From NCBI RefSeq assembly GCF_007655135.1, contig NC_045134.1:8948982-9012981 (forward strand): DNA of 64,000 nucleotides, written 5' to 3'. Origin of the DNA: Punica granatum. Its lineage: Eukaryota; Streptophyta; Magnoliopsida; Myrtales; Lythraceae. Under the pieces are notes generated by a model. It was not told where the DNA came from and did not search any database. It worked only from the letters and a program-made list of their open reading frames with translations. Positions 12,994 through 22,990 of this stretch are shown here, piece after piece. Positions within the stretch are counted from its first letter, which is position 1; every line of letters begins with the position of its first letter. The position numbers were made by a program, and so were the translations under genes.

Positions 12994-13089
12994 GTTGCGA
13001 TGAAATTTCTGCCGATTGTTGCGATGAAATTTCTGCCGATTGTTGCGATGAAATTGCTGCCGATTGTTGCGATGAAATTTCTGCCGATT
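12994..13089 (+). repeat. 4 x 24-bp tandem repeat in MULE left arm
   Basis: There are four head-to-tail units of 24 bp containing GCGATGAAATTTCTGCCG; the third has one base change. The period is a multiple of three, so one frame reads VAMKFLPI four times, but no supported gene includes it. It lies in the probable 5' leader of the GRF gene. Confidence 0.85.
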
Positions 13090-14481
13090 GGGTTTGATTT
13101 TGGGTTGTTATGTTGTTGAAATTGATGAAGCTGATAGTTGCCCTAATCAGCTCGAAAATGCCCCAAATCGAGCAAACCCTAAATCGTTTGGGTGGTTTGG
13201 TTTTGTTGTTTGGGTGGTTTTCTTTTGTTGTTGGGCAGTTATGATGTTGAAATTTAGAGTTGGGTTTGGTGAGGTTCTTAACTCCTTAACTTGGCTGGTT
13301 GTTCGTGATTACTAGCTTGATAGCTCATTGACCGATTTTGGTTCCTTTTAGTCGTCCTTCGTAGATTCTCGATGATGTTTGATGAATGGATGAGTTGCAC
13401 GATAATATGGTATCTGATGTGAATTGTTTGGCATAGTATTGATAAGAAAAAGTCATGTTTAATGTATAGGCTGAATTGATTAATGACATATTGAGGGATT
13501 AAAGGATGTTTTGTTCGACCTTGTTAATTCGAGAATATGCTCAGCTGAAAGTGCATATCTGTGCTATTACGTGTTTGATTTGTGATGTTTTACATGAGTT
13601 TGATAATGCTTGAATGTGTGGGTGATTTGTGATGAGCTGGGTCTATTGTAATTTAAAATGAATGTTATGTCATCTCTTTAAGATTTTTTTTGCCACGCTT
13701 AATCATGGGATGCCATTTGTAGTTGAAAGAATGCAATTTCTGTCGATTTCAAGCCAATTTTACCCTCGCAACAGGCCTGATCCGAATTTACTTTCTTGAG
13801 TTCTTAGCTTTATTCTAGTGTGACTTGATCTAATAACGGGCTAGGCCGTTAGTATGATGTAGTTGGTATTTTTGCGAATTCTGCAAATGAATTGATCTAC
13901 TGTGACTTGATCTAATTGTTTGGCATAGTATTGATAAGAAAAAGTCATGTGTGTTTGTTGCTGCTGAACTTGGTATCGCACGGACTTGATGTTTGTGGCT
14001 GCTCTTGTTTTTATGGCCGGTGTTGTTTGAAGAGTGTGTGTGCTTGGGACCAAATGCAACTCAGTCTAGTCTGGAGCATGGAAATCTCAGCACTGTGAAA
14101 TTTGTGAATTTCGGGAATATTGCGGCTGTGAATTTATGAATTGTGCTGCTGCACTTGGTATCAAGTATTTGTATTATCAGCAATGTGTTTGTTGCTGCTG
14201 CTGAACCTGGTATCACATGGACTTGGTGTTTCTGGCTGCTCCTGTTTTCACATGAAATTTGCTGCATTTGCTTGGTGCTCTTTTTAGGTACCTGAATTAT
14301 ACTTGCGTGCGGTTGCTTGTTCTGTTGCCGTGCATGTGCGTGGTGCTTGTATTATCAGCACATGTACTTGTATGTTTAATTTGATGGTCTTGCTTTTCAG
14401 ATTATTAGCCCATTTGGAAGAGACATCGAACAGTGACAATACAAGCAGAGAGAGAGAACAGAGAGGGGAATCACAACAGAT
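13090..14481 (+). other. Probable 5' leader and introns of the MULE GRF gene
   Basis: No convincing coding frame is present. A polypyrimidine-AG at about 14391-14400 (CTTTTCAG) could be the acceptor just before the GRF coding exon, and another CAG acceptor is possible near 12962. Internal duplications are visible: TTGTTTGGCATAGTATTG occurs near 13427 and 13917, and a segment containing TTTGTTGCTGCTGAAC at about 13957 is repeated at about 14188. Confidence 0.4.
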
Positions 14482-14865
14482 ATGGGAGGTGAGGGAAGCC
14501 ATTGGAGTGGGACAAACCAATATGTCCAAAAGTCCACGGCATATTCCGATGTTGAAAAATCAGTAAATCTCTGTGGGTGTGGAAGGAAGCTACTATTACA
14601 AACATCTACAAAGAAACAAAGTTATGGTGGGCGTTTTCTTAGTTGTCCCTTATGGAAAAGAAGTGATATTACATGTGGATATTTTGAATGGGTTGATAAT
14701 GAGGAGCAACTCGAAGTGCAGAAGACTACAGAAGATAACAAGCTCATGAAAAAGATGAAGAAGAAAATTCAAATGTATGAACATGAAAACAGAATGCTTA
14801 AGATTGCATGTGGTGTATTGGTTGTTGTCATTGTTGTAGTCGTAGTTTGTGTTGTATTGAGATGA
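14482..14865 (+). CDS. GRF-type zinc-finger protein with coiled coil and C-terminal membrane anchor
   Basis: This is a single-exon frame of 127 residues. Residues 31-70 form a GRF zinc finger with likely metal ligands Cys31, Cys33, Cys55 and Cys65, the GGRF motif at 49-52 and the closing GYFEW at 66-70. GRF fingers are known to bind single-stranded DNA or RNA in other proteins. Residues about 73-105 are charged and helical (coiled-coil-like). Residues about 108-126 are almost all Val/Ile/Leu and should form a membrane anchor close to the C-terminus, so the zinc finger would face the cytosol or nucleoplasm. The gene lies within the MULE and runs toward the transposase. It has no stop or frameshift, unlike its partner. 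Its role in transposition is unknown; it is either accessory or carried cargo. Confidence 0.8.
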   Translation: MGGEGSHWSGTNQYVQKSTAYSDVEKSVNLCGCGRKLLLQTSTKKQSYGGRFLSCPLWKRSDITCGYFEWVDNEEQLEVQKTTEDNKLMKKMKKKIQMYEHENRMLKIACGVLVVVIVVVVVCVVLR

Positions 14866-15019
14866 CTCTGTTATTAGTAATATAATACAATGTTTACATT
14901 GCGTGATCTGTTGTTATTGTTGCATATTCTGCGTGACTTTCTATTACTGTTGCCTATTATGTATTTTTTTCAAAAGAATACATAATAGAAAGCGTTTTTT
15001 AAACATAATATCATTCTAT

Positions 15020-16275
15020 TTGCGATAGAATACCGAACAAAATCCATATTTCGACAGAATACAGGAAAAAATGCATTTCCAACAAAATATAGAGAAAAAT
15101 GCATTTTCCGCCAGATTACAGAACAAAATGCATTTTCCGACAGAATACATAACAGAGTGCATTTTTCGATAGAATACAGAGAAAAATGCATATTCCGACA
15201 GAATACATAATAGAGTGCATTTTTCGACAGAATACAGATAAAATACATTTTTCCGACAGAATACAGAGAAAAATTCATTTTCAGCCAGAATACAGAACAA
15301 AATGCATTTTCCGACAGAATACATAACAGAGTGCATTTTTCGACAGAATACAGAGAAAATACATTTTTCCGACAGAATACAGAGAAAAATGCATCTTCCG
15401 CCAGAATACAGAACAAAATGCATTTTCCGACAAAATGCAGAGAAAAATGCATTTTCCGCCAGAATACAGAACAAAATGCATTTTCCGACAGAATACATAA
15501 CAGAGTGCATTTTTTGACAGAATACAAAATAAAATGCATATTCCGACAGAATACAGAACAAAATGCATTTTCCGCCAGAATACAGACAAAAATGCATTTT
15601 TCGACAGAATGCAGAGAAAAATGCATTTTCCGCCAGAATACAGAACAAAATGCATTTTCCGACAGAATACATAACAGAGTGCATTTTTTGACAGAATACA
15701 GAATAAAATGCATATTCCGACAGAATACAGAACAAAATGCATTTTCCGCCAGAATACAGACAAAAATGCATTTTTCGACAGAATGTAGAGAAAAATGCAT
15801 TTTCCGCCAGAATACAGAACAAAATGCATTTTCCGACAGAATACATAACAGAGTGCATTTTTTGACAGAATACAGAATAAAATGCATATTCCGACAGAAT
15901 ACAGAACAAAATGCATTTTCCGCCAGAATACAGACAAAAATGCATTTTTCGACAGAATGCAGAGAAAAATGCATTTTCCGCCAGAATACAGAACAAAATG
16001 CATTTTCCGACAGAATACATAACATAGTGCATTTTTTGACAGAATACAGAATAAAATGCATATTCCGACAGAATGCAGAGAAGAGTGCATTTTTCGATAG
16101 AATGCAGACAAAAATGCATTTTTTGACAGAATGCAGACAAAAATGCATTTTTCGACAGAATACAGAGAAAAATGCATTTTTCGACAGAATACAGAGAAAA
16201 ATACATATTCCAACAGAATACATAACAGAGTGCATTTTTCGACAGAATACAGAGAAAATACATTTTTCAACATAA
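15020..16275. repeat. 29-bp minisatellite with 174-bp higher-order repeat
   Basis: About 43 tandem units of mostly 29 bp, each containing versions of CGACAGAATACAGA and AAAATGCATTTT. A diagnostic variant word (TTTTTTGACAG) recurs with its G at 15516, 15690, 15864 and 16038, exactly 174 bp apart, so six-unit blocks have been amplified together. Units near both edges are more divergent. Units lack stops in several frames, which gives spurious frames of up to 440 codons on the minus strand and 314 on the plus strand; I do not regard these as genes. The array fills the gap between the two convergent MULE genes. Confidence 0.95.
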
Positions 16276-16325
16276 TGTAACACAGTAAACATACAACTAT
16301 TTCTGAAGCTGTTTCAACTAAGCCT

Positions 16326-19139
16326 TCAGGATCTTCGACTCATGGTATTTGATCCTTGTGACGAGCTTGAATGGGAAGTCGACGCTGAAGCTGTTGACGC
16401 TGGTGCAAGTACTCTTGGCCTTATCGGAGGAGGCCTTAAAGGGTGACTACTCCAATTGCCTCTACCCATCATTGCTGCAGGGTACCTGAATGGAAATGTG
16501 CTTGGACATGGCGCAGAATTCAATGGTGTTGGAGGCCTCCAATTAGGACCTTGGTTTGCTGCTATCCCCATTCCCGAACTAAGAGGCCTTCGTTGAACCT
16601 ATAAAAAGAATGTTTATATGTTGGCTTCCCTTCATTACAAAAAGTTTCAATACTCAATGTGAGTTCAATCAACCTGAGCAGAGGAATGTGAAGCTGATCG
16701 AATGGATCCCACTGAAACAGGTACGCTAGGCCCGAGAATGATGGAGTCTTGAGAACCTATAATAGGCCTTGAAGGGCCTGAGGGGGCTTCAACCTACGAA
16801 ACAAAGTTATCGTAAAAATTTCTAAGAGAAAGCCAATAATATAAATCATAGTAAACAGGATAAACAATTATTATACCTGTGCATCAGATGCATTAGGACC
16901 TCTGGATGTTCTTCTGTTTCCCCTCTTATCTGGAGCATCATTAGTGGCTTCATTCATACATCGTCTAATGTTGTGCCCAGTCTTTCCACATCTAGAACAG
17001 TGAATCTCACCATACTTTCTTGTTGCCTTGGAGGAGTTGCTAGAAGTACTTGCCTCACCCTCAGATTGCCTTCTCCTTTGCTTAGGCCTTCCAGACGGTC
17101 TTTTAAATGCTGGTGGTTTAATTGGTGGTAGTTCAGTGCGGTGCCAGTCACTTTCACCGGTAATTGGTTCAATGTAAGGGACATAAGTGGCTCTCCATCG
17201 TTCAGTTGAATACCATGAGTGAACATACTTCTCGGGCTCCAAATTATTGTAAGCCATGCAAGCAATAGCATGTGCACATGGTATCCCAGTTAACTGCCAC
17301 ATTCTACAACTGCAAGTTGCAGCACCTAAATCTACCACCTTACATTGGGGCCTTTTCCATACTTGAAATTTGTAACCATCAGCATCACCAACCCATTCAG
17401 GGGTCCAATATGAACTGTCTTTTCTAGACTTCTCTAGCCTACTCTGCGCTACTGGACAAATTGGACCCACAAAGCTATTTGCCCTCACTCTGTGCTTATT
17501 CATCTTCCCCATCAAATAACATCTAATCTCTTCAAGCATCGTAATGATTGGTTTACCTCTGAACTTCACAATCTTCGAGTTAAACTGCTCACAAGTATTA
17601 TTTAGTAGATTATCATTCTTTGGATAATCACTAAATCCAGCTTTCGTCCAAGCGTCGGGATTAAATCTCTTCAGCCATGCCCATGCAGCCTCATTCATTC
17701 TCTTCATTACCATCATATTATGTTCAAATTCCACCATTGTGGTACTTCTTGCACATTTCCACAATTGCTTGGTTAGGTCCATGTTCTTGAAGTTGCTGTA
17801 GAAGTTCCTCCATATGTGCAATACACAATTTCTATGTGGAGCACCAGGACATAATTCCTCCAAAGCCAATTTCAAACCCTGCAAGAATCTTTATCGTCAA
17901 ATAACATTCTACTTTTAGTCAATATTAAAATATTATAGTTAAGTGATAGATACCTTTTGTTGATTTGATATAAAGTTCCACCCATTGTCACTGTACTGTC
18001 CAATATCACCAAGCAAATTTGTCAAAAACCAACTCCATGTATCCCTACTTTCTTGCCCAACAACAGCTACTGAAATCACATAAAAATGTTGATTGCCATC
18101 TTGAGCAACAGCAGACAGTAACTGTCCTCCGTAATATCCCTTCAGAAAACACCCATCTAGCCCAATCAAGGGCCTGCATCCTGCTTTAAACCCCTGAACA
18201 TTTGCATTAAAGCAAATGTATAGCCTATCAAATGTTGGTGGCAGCTCTAGAGTAGGTCTATGTACTTTCAAACCAAATGTAGAATTAGGATTCCGCCTCC
18301 TAAGTTCCTCACAGTAGTCCCATAACTTTTGATATTACAACTTCTCGGACCCCTCTACAATTTTTCTCGCCAACTTCATTGCTCTGTATATCTGATAGTC
18401 ATCTACATGAATACCTCTACACCTTTTAAACCACTCAAAAGCATCATGTGCTGACATTGTCGGGTATGATCTTAATTCATCAACAAGTTGAGCAGCCAAC
18501 CACTTCTTATTAGCTTGCTTGTTTTTGAACCCTCGAGCACAAGTATGTGGCTCCACGAACTTCTTTATTTTGAAAGTTTTCACATCATTACTCCAAGAAC
18601 AGAAGATCTCCCATTTGCACCCTTCTGATCTACACTTTGCCCTAACCCTTTCATTATCATTCTTCACAAACTTGAACACCCTTCCTATTGCAATATTATA
18701 ATCTGTCACAGCTTTCTTGAACACAGTCAAGTTTGGGAATAACATGTTTAACTGTAATTGAATGTCCTCAAATATGGCCTTCTCATCAAACTCGGGGTAC
18801 TTTGCCTTCTCCTCTTCACCTTTGTCGTCATCAGAAATACACTTGTCCACTAACTCTTCCGAAATATATCCTTCCTCTTCATCACTGGAGATAACCATAT
18901 CCGCTGCTGTTGGTGATATTCTGACAACTACCTGCTCCTCATTTTCAGAATCTGATTGATTACCAAGATGCTCTTCTTGTTCACCCAAATGACCTTCAGC
19001 ATTGTCATTAAATATACGTTCTTCATCCCAATAAACTCCTGAATCAAAATGTTCAGTACCTTCATACTCAAACTGATCCTCCTGCCTATCATCATCATAT
19101 ACTTCAAGATTTTCCTCCTCACCAACCTCATGATCATTC
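16326..19139 (-). pseudogene. MULE (MuDR-type) transposase, decayed
   Basis: Exons by splice sites and frame: 17954-19139 (start upstream not found), 16877-17878, 16674-16793, 16326-16598. The order is an acidic N-terminal region, a MuDR N-terminal domain, the MULE DDE domain beginning near LIGLDGCFLKG, a SWIM zinc finger (CSCRMWQLTGIPCAH), a CCHC knuckle (CSRCGKTGHNIRRC) and a Pro/Ser-rich tail. Two faults are visible. An in-frame TAA at 18335-18337 (CAA would restore a typical Gln) splits the frame. The second catalytic position also reads ISNQQKG, where the family normally has Asp before the Q-K-G. Both point to an inactive enzyme. The rest of the frame is open, so decay is recent. The first coding exon, if any, was not located upstream of 19139. 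Confidence 0.85.
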
Positions 19140-20714
19140 CTTCATAAAACCAAACAAAGATTAAATAATAGTAGTTCAAAAAAGGTAATTCAATAAATCC
19201 GCAATCCAACACTCCAAGAGGAAGTGGTTAGGAAATACTTAAGAGTAGGATCATTATCTTTCACAAAGATTGCGCTTATGTTGGAACTTATTAGGGAATA
19301 CTTATGAGTAGGGTCATTATCTTTCACAGAGACAATGAGGCAACAACCATCTGCTGGTGCATATGGGCCTCACTCAGTTTCGGATGCGTGTGTTTGTATG
19401 GGGTGCTCGCCCTACCGAGGTGTGTCCATAAACTTTGAAATTATCCAAGATATTAGGATATTTTTGCTAAGCATAAACTCAGGACCCCTTGGAACTAAAA
19501 ATTGCTTTTTTTTAATTTGTATTCAATCTTGTATTAACAGAGATTACCGCAATATCCATTGCCTACTCACAATGTTCTGGTCAGAGGTGTAATTCCTTTG
19601 GAGTTTGAGGTATAGATCTTCTGACTTCTTGTATTAATTTGAGGTTTGCGTTTCTTGGTTTAGAAGTCCACAGGATTTGAGACACATCAAATGCAGGCAC
19701 ACAGCAGCACGCGAGGGAAAGATCATTTATACCAATACTGACAAGATCATCTTATCGGGCAATGGAGATACCCTAAGCATTCCATTAGTTATGTATCAAC
19801 GTTCCAACAAAAATACTTGTATGCATAAAAAACCCCAGATTCAGCGGGGTAAGTGCATTAAAAAGAGCTTACCTTGCCAAGGTCTAAGAACTCTACCATA
19901 CTCATGAGTCGTTTTTTAAAATCCATTTAGTTTTTCATTACATATACACACCTTGCACTAAGTTACTTAAGTAGCCCTACCTATCTGCTAAGAGGCAATT
20001 GTCAACCTGTTTAGCTGACCTCAGAGGATTCCAGTCACCCGGCAAGTCGAGATGCGAGTCAAGCAGGAGGTACTTTTGGTCCACATTATATGTGCATTTT
20101 CGGTTGCATATGATGAGGGCTACTCCTTAGACCATTCGGAAAACAAATTGCTATTACAAGATGCAATCTCTGATCTCCCCAGAGTAAGTTTGAATGCATA
20201 GTCTGGATTATCTATTGCCTAATTTATGAGGTTTCACGAGTTTAAGTCTCCATAATGTTCTAGGTTGGGACATATGAGCATCGGATAAAACAAATAACAG
20301 CACAATTCATATGATAAAGAACCACAAACAGATGAAACAATCCAAACTGACCTGCTCCCCATTTGCCAAAATTGAGCTTCTCACGGCCGGGACAGCACAG
20401 AATCGGAAGAAGAACGCAAGGAAACCTAGACGAGGAGAAGATCTAGCAAATTTTGGGCGGGAACTCGTGCAGACCTGATGAGAAGAGGCGGGCAAGCTTC
20501 CGTTTCTTAGCAGGGAAATCGCGGGGATGATACGAAGGGAAGGAAGGAAATCTCCGTTAATGGCTAATCTGTCAGGGACCTACTACTGTTTTGGACGGAA
20601 GGACCAAATTGTCCAAACGTTTCAAACGTTCGGACCAAATTGTATAGAGAATTTCTTTGGGGGACGAACTTGTCCGAAGCTTCATCTTTCAGGGACCAAA
20701 TCGTCCATTTAGTC
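19140..20714 (-). promoter_or_regulatory. MULE right arm: transposase 5' region and right terminal inverted repeat
   Basis: This holds the presumed promoter and 5' exons of the transposase. The outer 120 bases or so are the right terminal inverted repeat. An acceptor AG at 19141-19140 leads into the first recognised coding exon. No coding exon upstream could be supported; short frames here have no recognisable similarity. Confidence 0.45.
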
Positions 20715-21235
20715 GATATTTATATGTCGTGTTTCACGTTAGGAGACTTGAAGAATGAAATATACATGGTCGGTTGGTCATAGATATGTATATGTAAAGA
20801 TTGTTTACCACTAAAGGTGGTGGCAACTGATTTTAAATTTACTCCCAAATGGTTTGTGTGATATAACTACATCTTGATGTCTCTGCTTTTATTTAGTTCG
20901 AAAAGGCTCAAGAAAGTTCCACATCTCTCAAATGCAGGCAAGAAATAATAATTTTTTTTAATCCGAGGTACTCAAACTTGCCCGACTGATCCATGGAGCT
21001 CCGGGATATGGAGCGGATAATCATGACAAATGTGCTCCAGTGATTTCAAGAGATTTTACACTTAAAATCGGATAAATATATGAGTTCTTCCTTAACGGTT
21101 AGACCGAATCCCTTGAAGTTGGCCGAAAAGAATTGAGTCCTCTTATTGAGCCCCTTTTGCCGCTAGCGCTACTATTCCTGGTGAATGGATTAGCATTATG
21201 TCATTTCTCCAATGGGTCACTTCACTCTCTAGTCT
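20715..21235. repeat. Left segmental duplication resumes after the MULE
   Basis: Starting with the target duplication GATATTTATA, this stretch matches 45323-45655; for example TTAGGAGACTTGAAGAATG and TCTCTGCTTTTATTTAGT occur in both. The shared text ends at CCAATGGGTCACTTCACTC (about 21210-21228). In the right copy that point joins directly to NLR sequence. Here it runs into unrelated DNA, so the receptor gene that would be expected is absent. Confidence 0.8.
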
Positions 21236-22023
21236 TTCAACAGATCAAAAAGCACCAAATCTGATAACTTGTAAAAGGGAAGACGAAGTAAGGGCATGCT
21301 ATTGAAGACGTTGCAACATATGTCAGGCAAGGCCTCCGTTGTTTGAGTACAAACAAAATATGAGTCCAAACCAAGACCCGATCAATATCCGAACGGAACG
21401 AATTCGAACTTCTTCTAGAATAGGTTCCAATGCCAACTTCAATTCGTCCTTAGTTTAGTATGCCTGGTCTTCCCGCTCATACTTCCTTGCTTGTCTGTGC
21501 TTTGAATCAGAGTCCAAGTTAGCAGTTCTGATTCAGGACGGGGCAAAGAGACCATTGCTACCCATTCTGATCTCAGCTGCTTTGTCTCTTTCTCGGGCAC
21601 ATCCCATGCATACAGACCAATGGCACTTCTTCCTTCATCAAGCTCTTCCTCGCTGTCAACCACTTCTATCTTACTATACAAAGAATGGAGCGAATGGTAG
21701 ACTAGCCTACTAATCCTTGCTTGCCATGAAAATGTATGAACATTAATTGATTACAAATTAATTACAACAATTAGATTTAGGATAAATTTGTAACTCTATC
21801 ATGAAAACAAAATCTCAAACTGAATTTTCACGTAGCCACATCATCAAAAATATAAAACGGAGCTCTCTCGCGTTACTATATCATCATTTATATGTACGGA
21901 AATTTTTATATTTCTTATCAAGAATATATTCTCATATAGATTGTCCTAATTGGATATATTCATAATATTTTCTTATTTAATGTAGAGTAGAATATATAGA
22001 TTATATCCATGTATTAACCAACG

Positions 22024-22059
<36 letters not shown>

Positions 22060-22342
22060 TGCAAGAATATGCAACAGAATAGATAGATTATACATATACA
22101 TATATATATATATATATATATCCCAATATATAGATTACATGCAACGTTATATAAGCCTAATAGAGGCATTATAATCTGCATGACCATATATATATATAGA
22201 TGCGGTTTGGATTATACCAAAATATATATAGATTATATAAGTATAATTATAATAAAATACTTTAATGTATAGGTGCCATTTGCATGACTGTTTTGATCTT
22301 TATCTATCTATATATATATATATATTCACGAAGAATCAAAAT
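21236..22342. other. Intergenic, AT-microsatellite rich; NLR body absent
   Basis: No gene is recognised. A minus-strand frame of about 80 codons (21439-21681) has a coherent acidic start (VVDSEEELDEG) but no ATG and no recognised family; it could be a fragment of a lost exon. (TA)n runs occur at about 22025-22054 and 22100-22122, with shorter ones near 22190 and 22310. Confidence 0.45.
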
Positions 22343-22355
22343 TGAATATAGTAGC

Positions 22356-22755
22356 GTGGATCTTGACAAGTTGCTGGGCCAGTCCCGCAGATTGGGTTTG
22401 GTAGTTACACACCAGCTAGAAAAGTGGGAACTAAGTGATATGCGGACAAAGTGCTACACCTGATGGACTGATGGACCGTGGTGGAAGCTACCTCTTGAAC
22501 CGTAGGAGCCACCTCCAGAATCCTACCTGCCCGGTGAAGTGTCCTAAGTCTAGCTTGATGGGGACGTCAAGCCTTTGAGTGGGGATATTGTAACACCCCA
22601 AAATCTCACATTGACGGGAGAAGGAGTTGGTGAAGTGGTTAATAAAGATCAACCTACATGATTACTAACAATTTGGGCTTAAGCATTTTGGGCCGGTGGT
22701 TGGACTCCTTGACAAGTAGTTGGGCCAGTCTCGTAGATTGGATCGGGTTGTCACA
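22356..22755 (+). mobile_element. Small LTR-type (TRIM-like) remnant
   Basis: A 167-bp segment at 22589-22755 begins TGTAACACCCC and ends TTGTCACA (TG...CA ends), preceded by a purine tract GAGTGGGGATAT. Its last 48 bp or so recur at about 22356-22411 (TTGACAAG, GGGCCAGTC, AGATTGG), which would be the 3' end of a truncated first LTR. The internal part is only about 180 bp and non-coding. No clear primer-binding site or target duplication is visible. Confidence 0.45.
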
Positions 22756-22785
22756 TATATCTTAATGTGAGGCAGAGTTTCTGGT

Positions 22786-22975
22786 AACCTCAAGGGGTTT
22801 GGCCTAGTGGTTAATGGGTATCCAATTTGCCCCGAGACCCGGGTACAAATCCCCTTGGGGCCACCGGAGCGCCTTTGGGGTGATTACCCGCTCCGTGCGT
22901 CGCCGGGGGTTCACGGAGCCCCGGGAATTAGTCGGGCAAAGCCTGGACACCCCGGGTCAGCAAAAAAAAAAAAAA
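22786..22975 (+). mobile_element. tRNA-derived SINE, family 1
   Basis: This is a 190-bp element with an A-box-like TGGCCTAGTGG, a degenerate B box (GGGTACAAATCCC) and a terminal A14 tail. It is flanked by the perfect 15-bp duplication GGCAGAGTTTCTGGT at 22771-22785 and 22976-22990, so it is a full-length and fairly young insertion. It has no coding capacity. Confidence 0.92.
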
Positions 22976-22990
22976 GGCAGAGTTTCTGGT

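Larger units (their letters stand above)
12481..20714. mobile_element. Two-gene Mutator-like element (MULE) with GRF-zinc-finger accessory gene
   Basis: This is an 8,234-bp element. The two termini are inverted repeats of roughly 120 bp; the outer 31 bases are identical and begin GACTAAATGGACGATTTGGT. The flanking target duplication GATATTTATA occurs at 12471-12480 and 20715-20724, 10 bp long and within the usual 8-11 bp range for Mutator. Inside are a plus-strand GRF-zinc-finger gene (14482-14865), a 29-bp minisatellite (about 15020-16275) and a minus-strand transposase pseudogene (16326-19139), so the two genes converge on the minisatellite. Two related sequences without the element show the pre-insertion site once each (12001-12010 and 45323-45332). 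Confidence 0.93.

Noticed and set aside
15020..16275. Possible CRISPR-like array
   Set aside because: Units are adjacent with no unique spacers, and this is plant nuclear DNA; it is a minisatellite.
14970..16292. Long minus and plus frames of 314-440 codons with Cys/Phe/Leu-rich repeats
   Set aside because: They are a by-product of a 29-bp tandem repeat that lacks stops; several frames and both strands are open over the same DNA, with no start context, domain or promoter.
21439..21681. Minus frame of about 80 codons with an acidic start
   Set aside because: No ATG, no recognised family and no splice partner; kept only as a note in the intergenic entry.
22786..22870. A tRNA gene suggested by A- and B-box-like words
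   Set aside because: The boxes are part of a SINE with an A tail and target duplication; the sequence does not fold into a full cloverleaf by eye.
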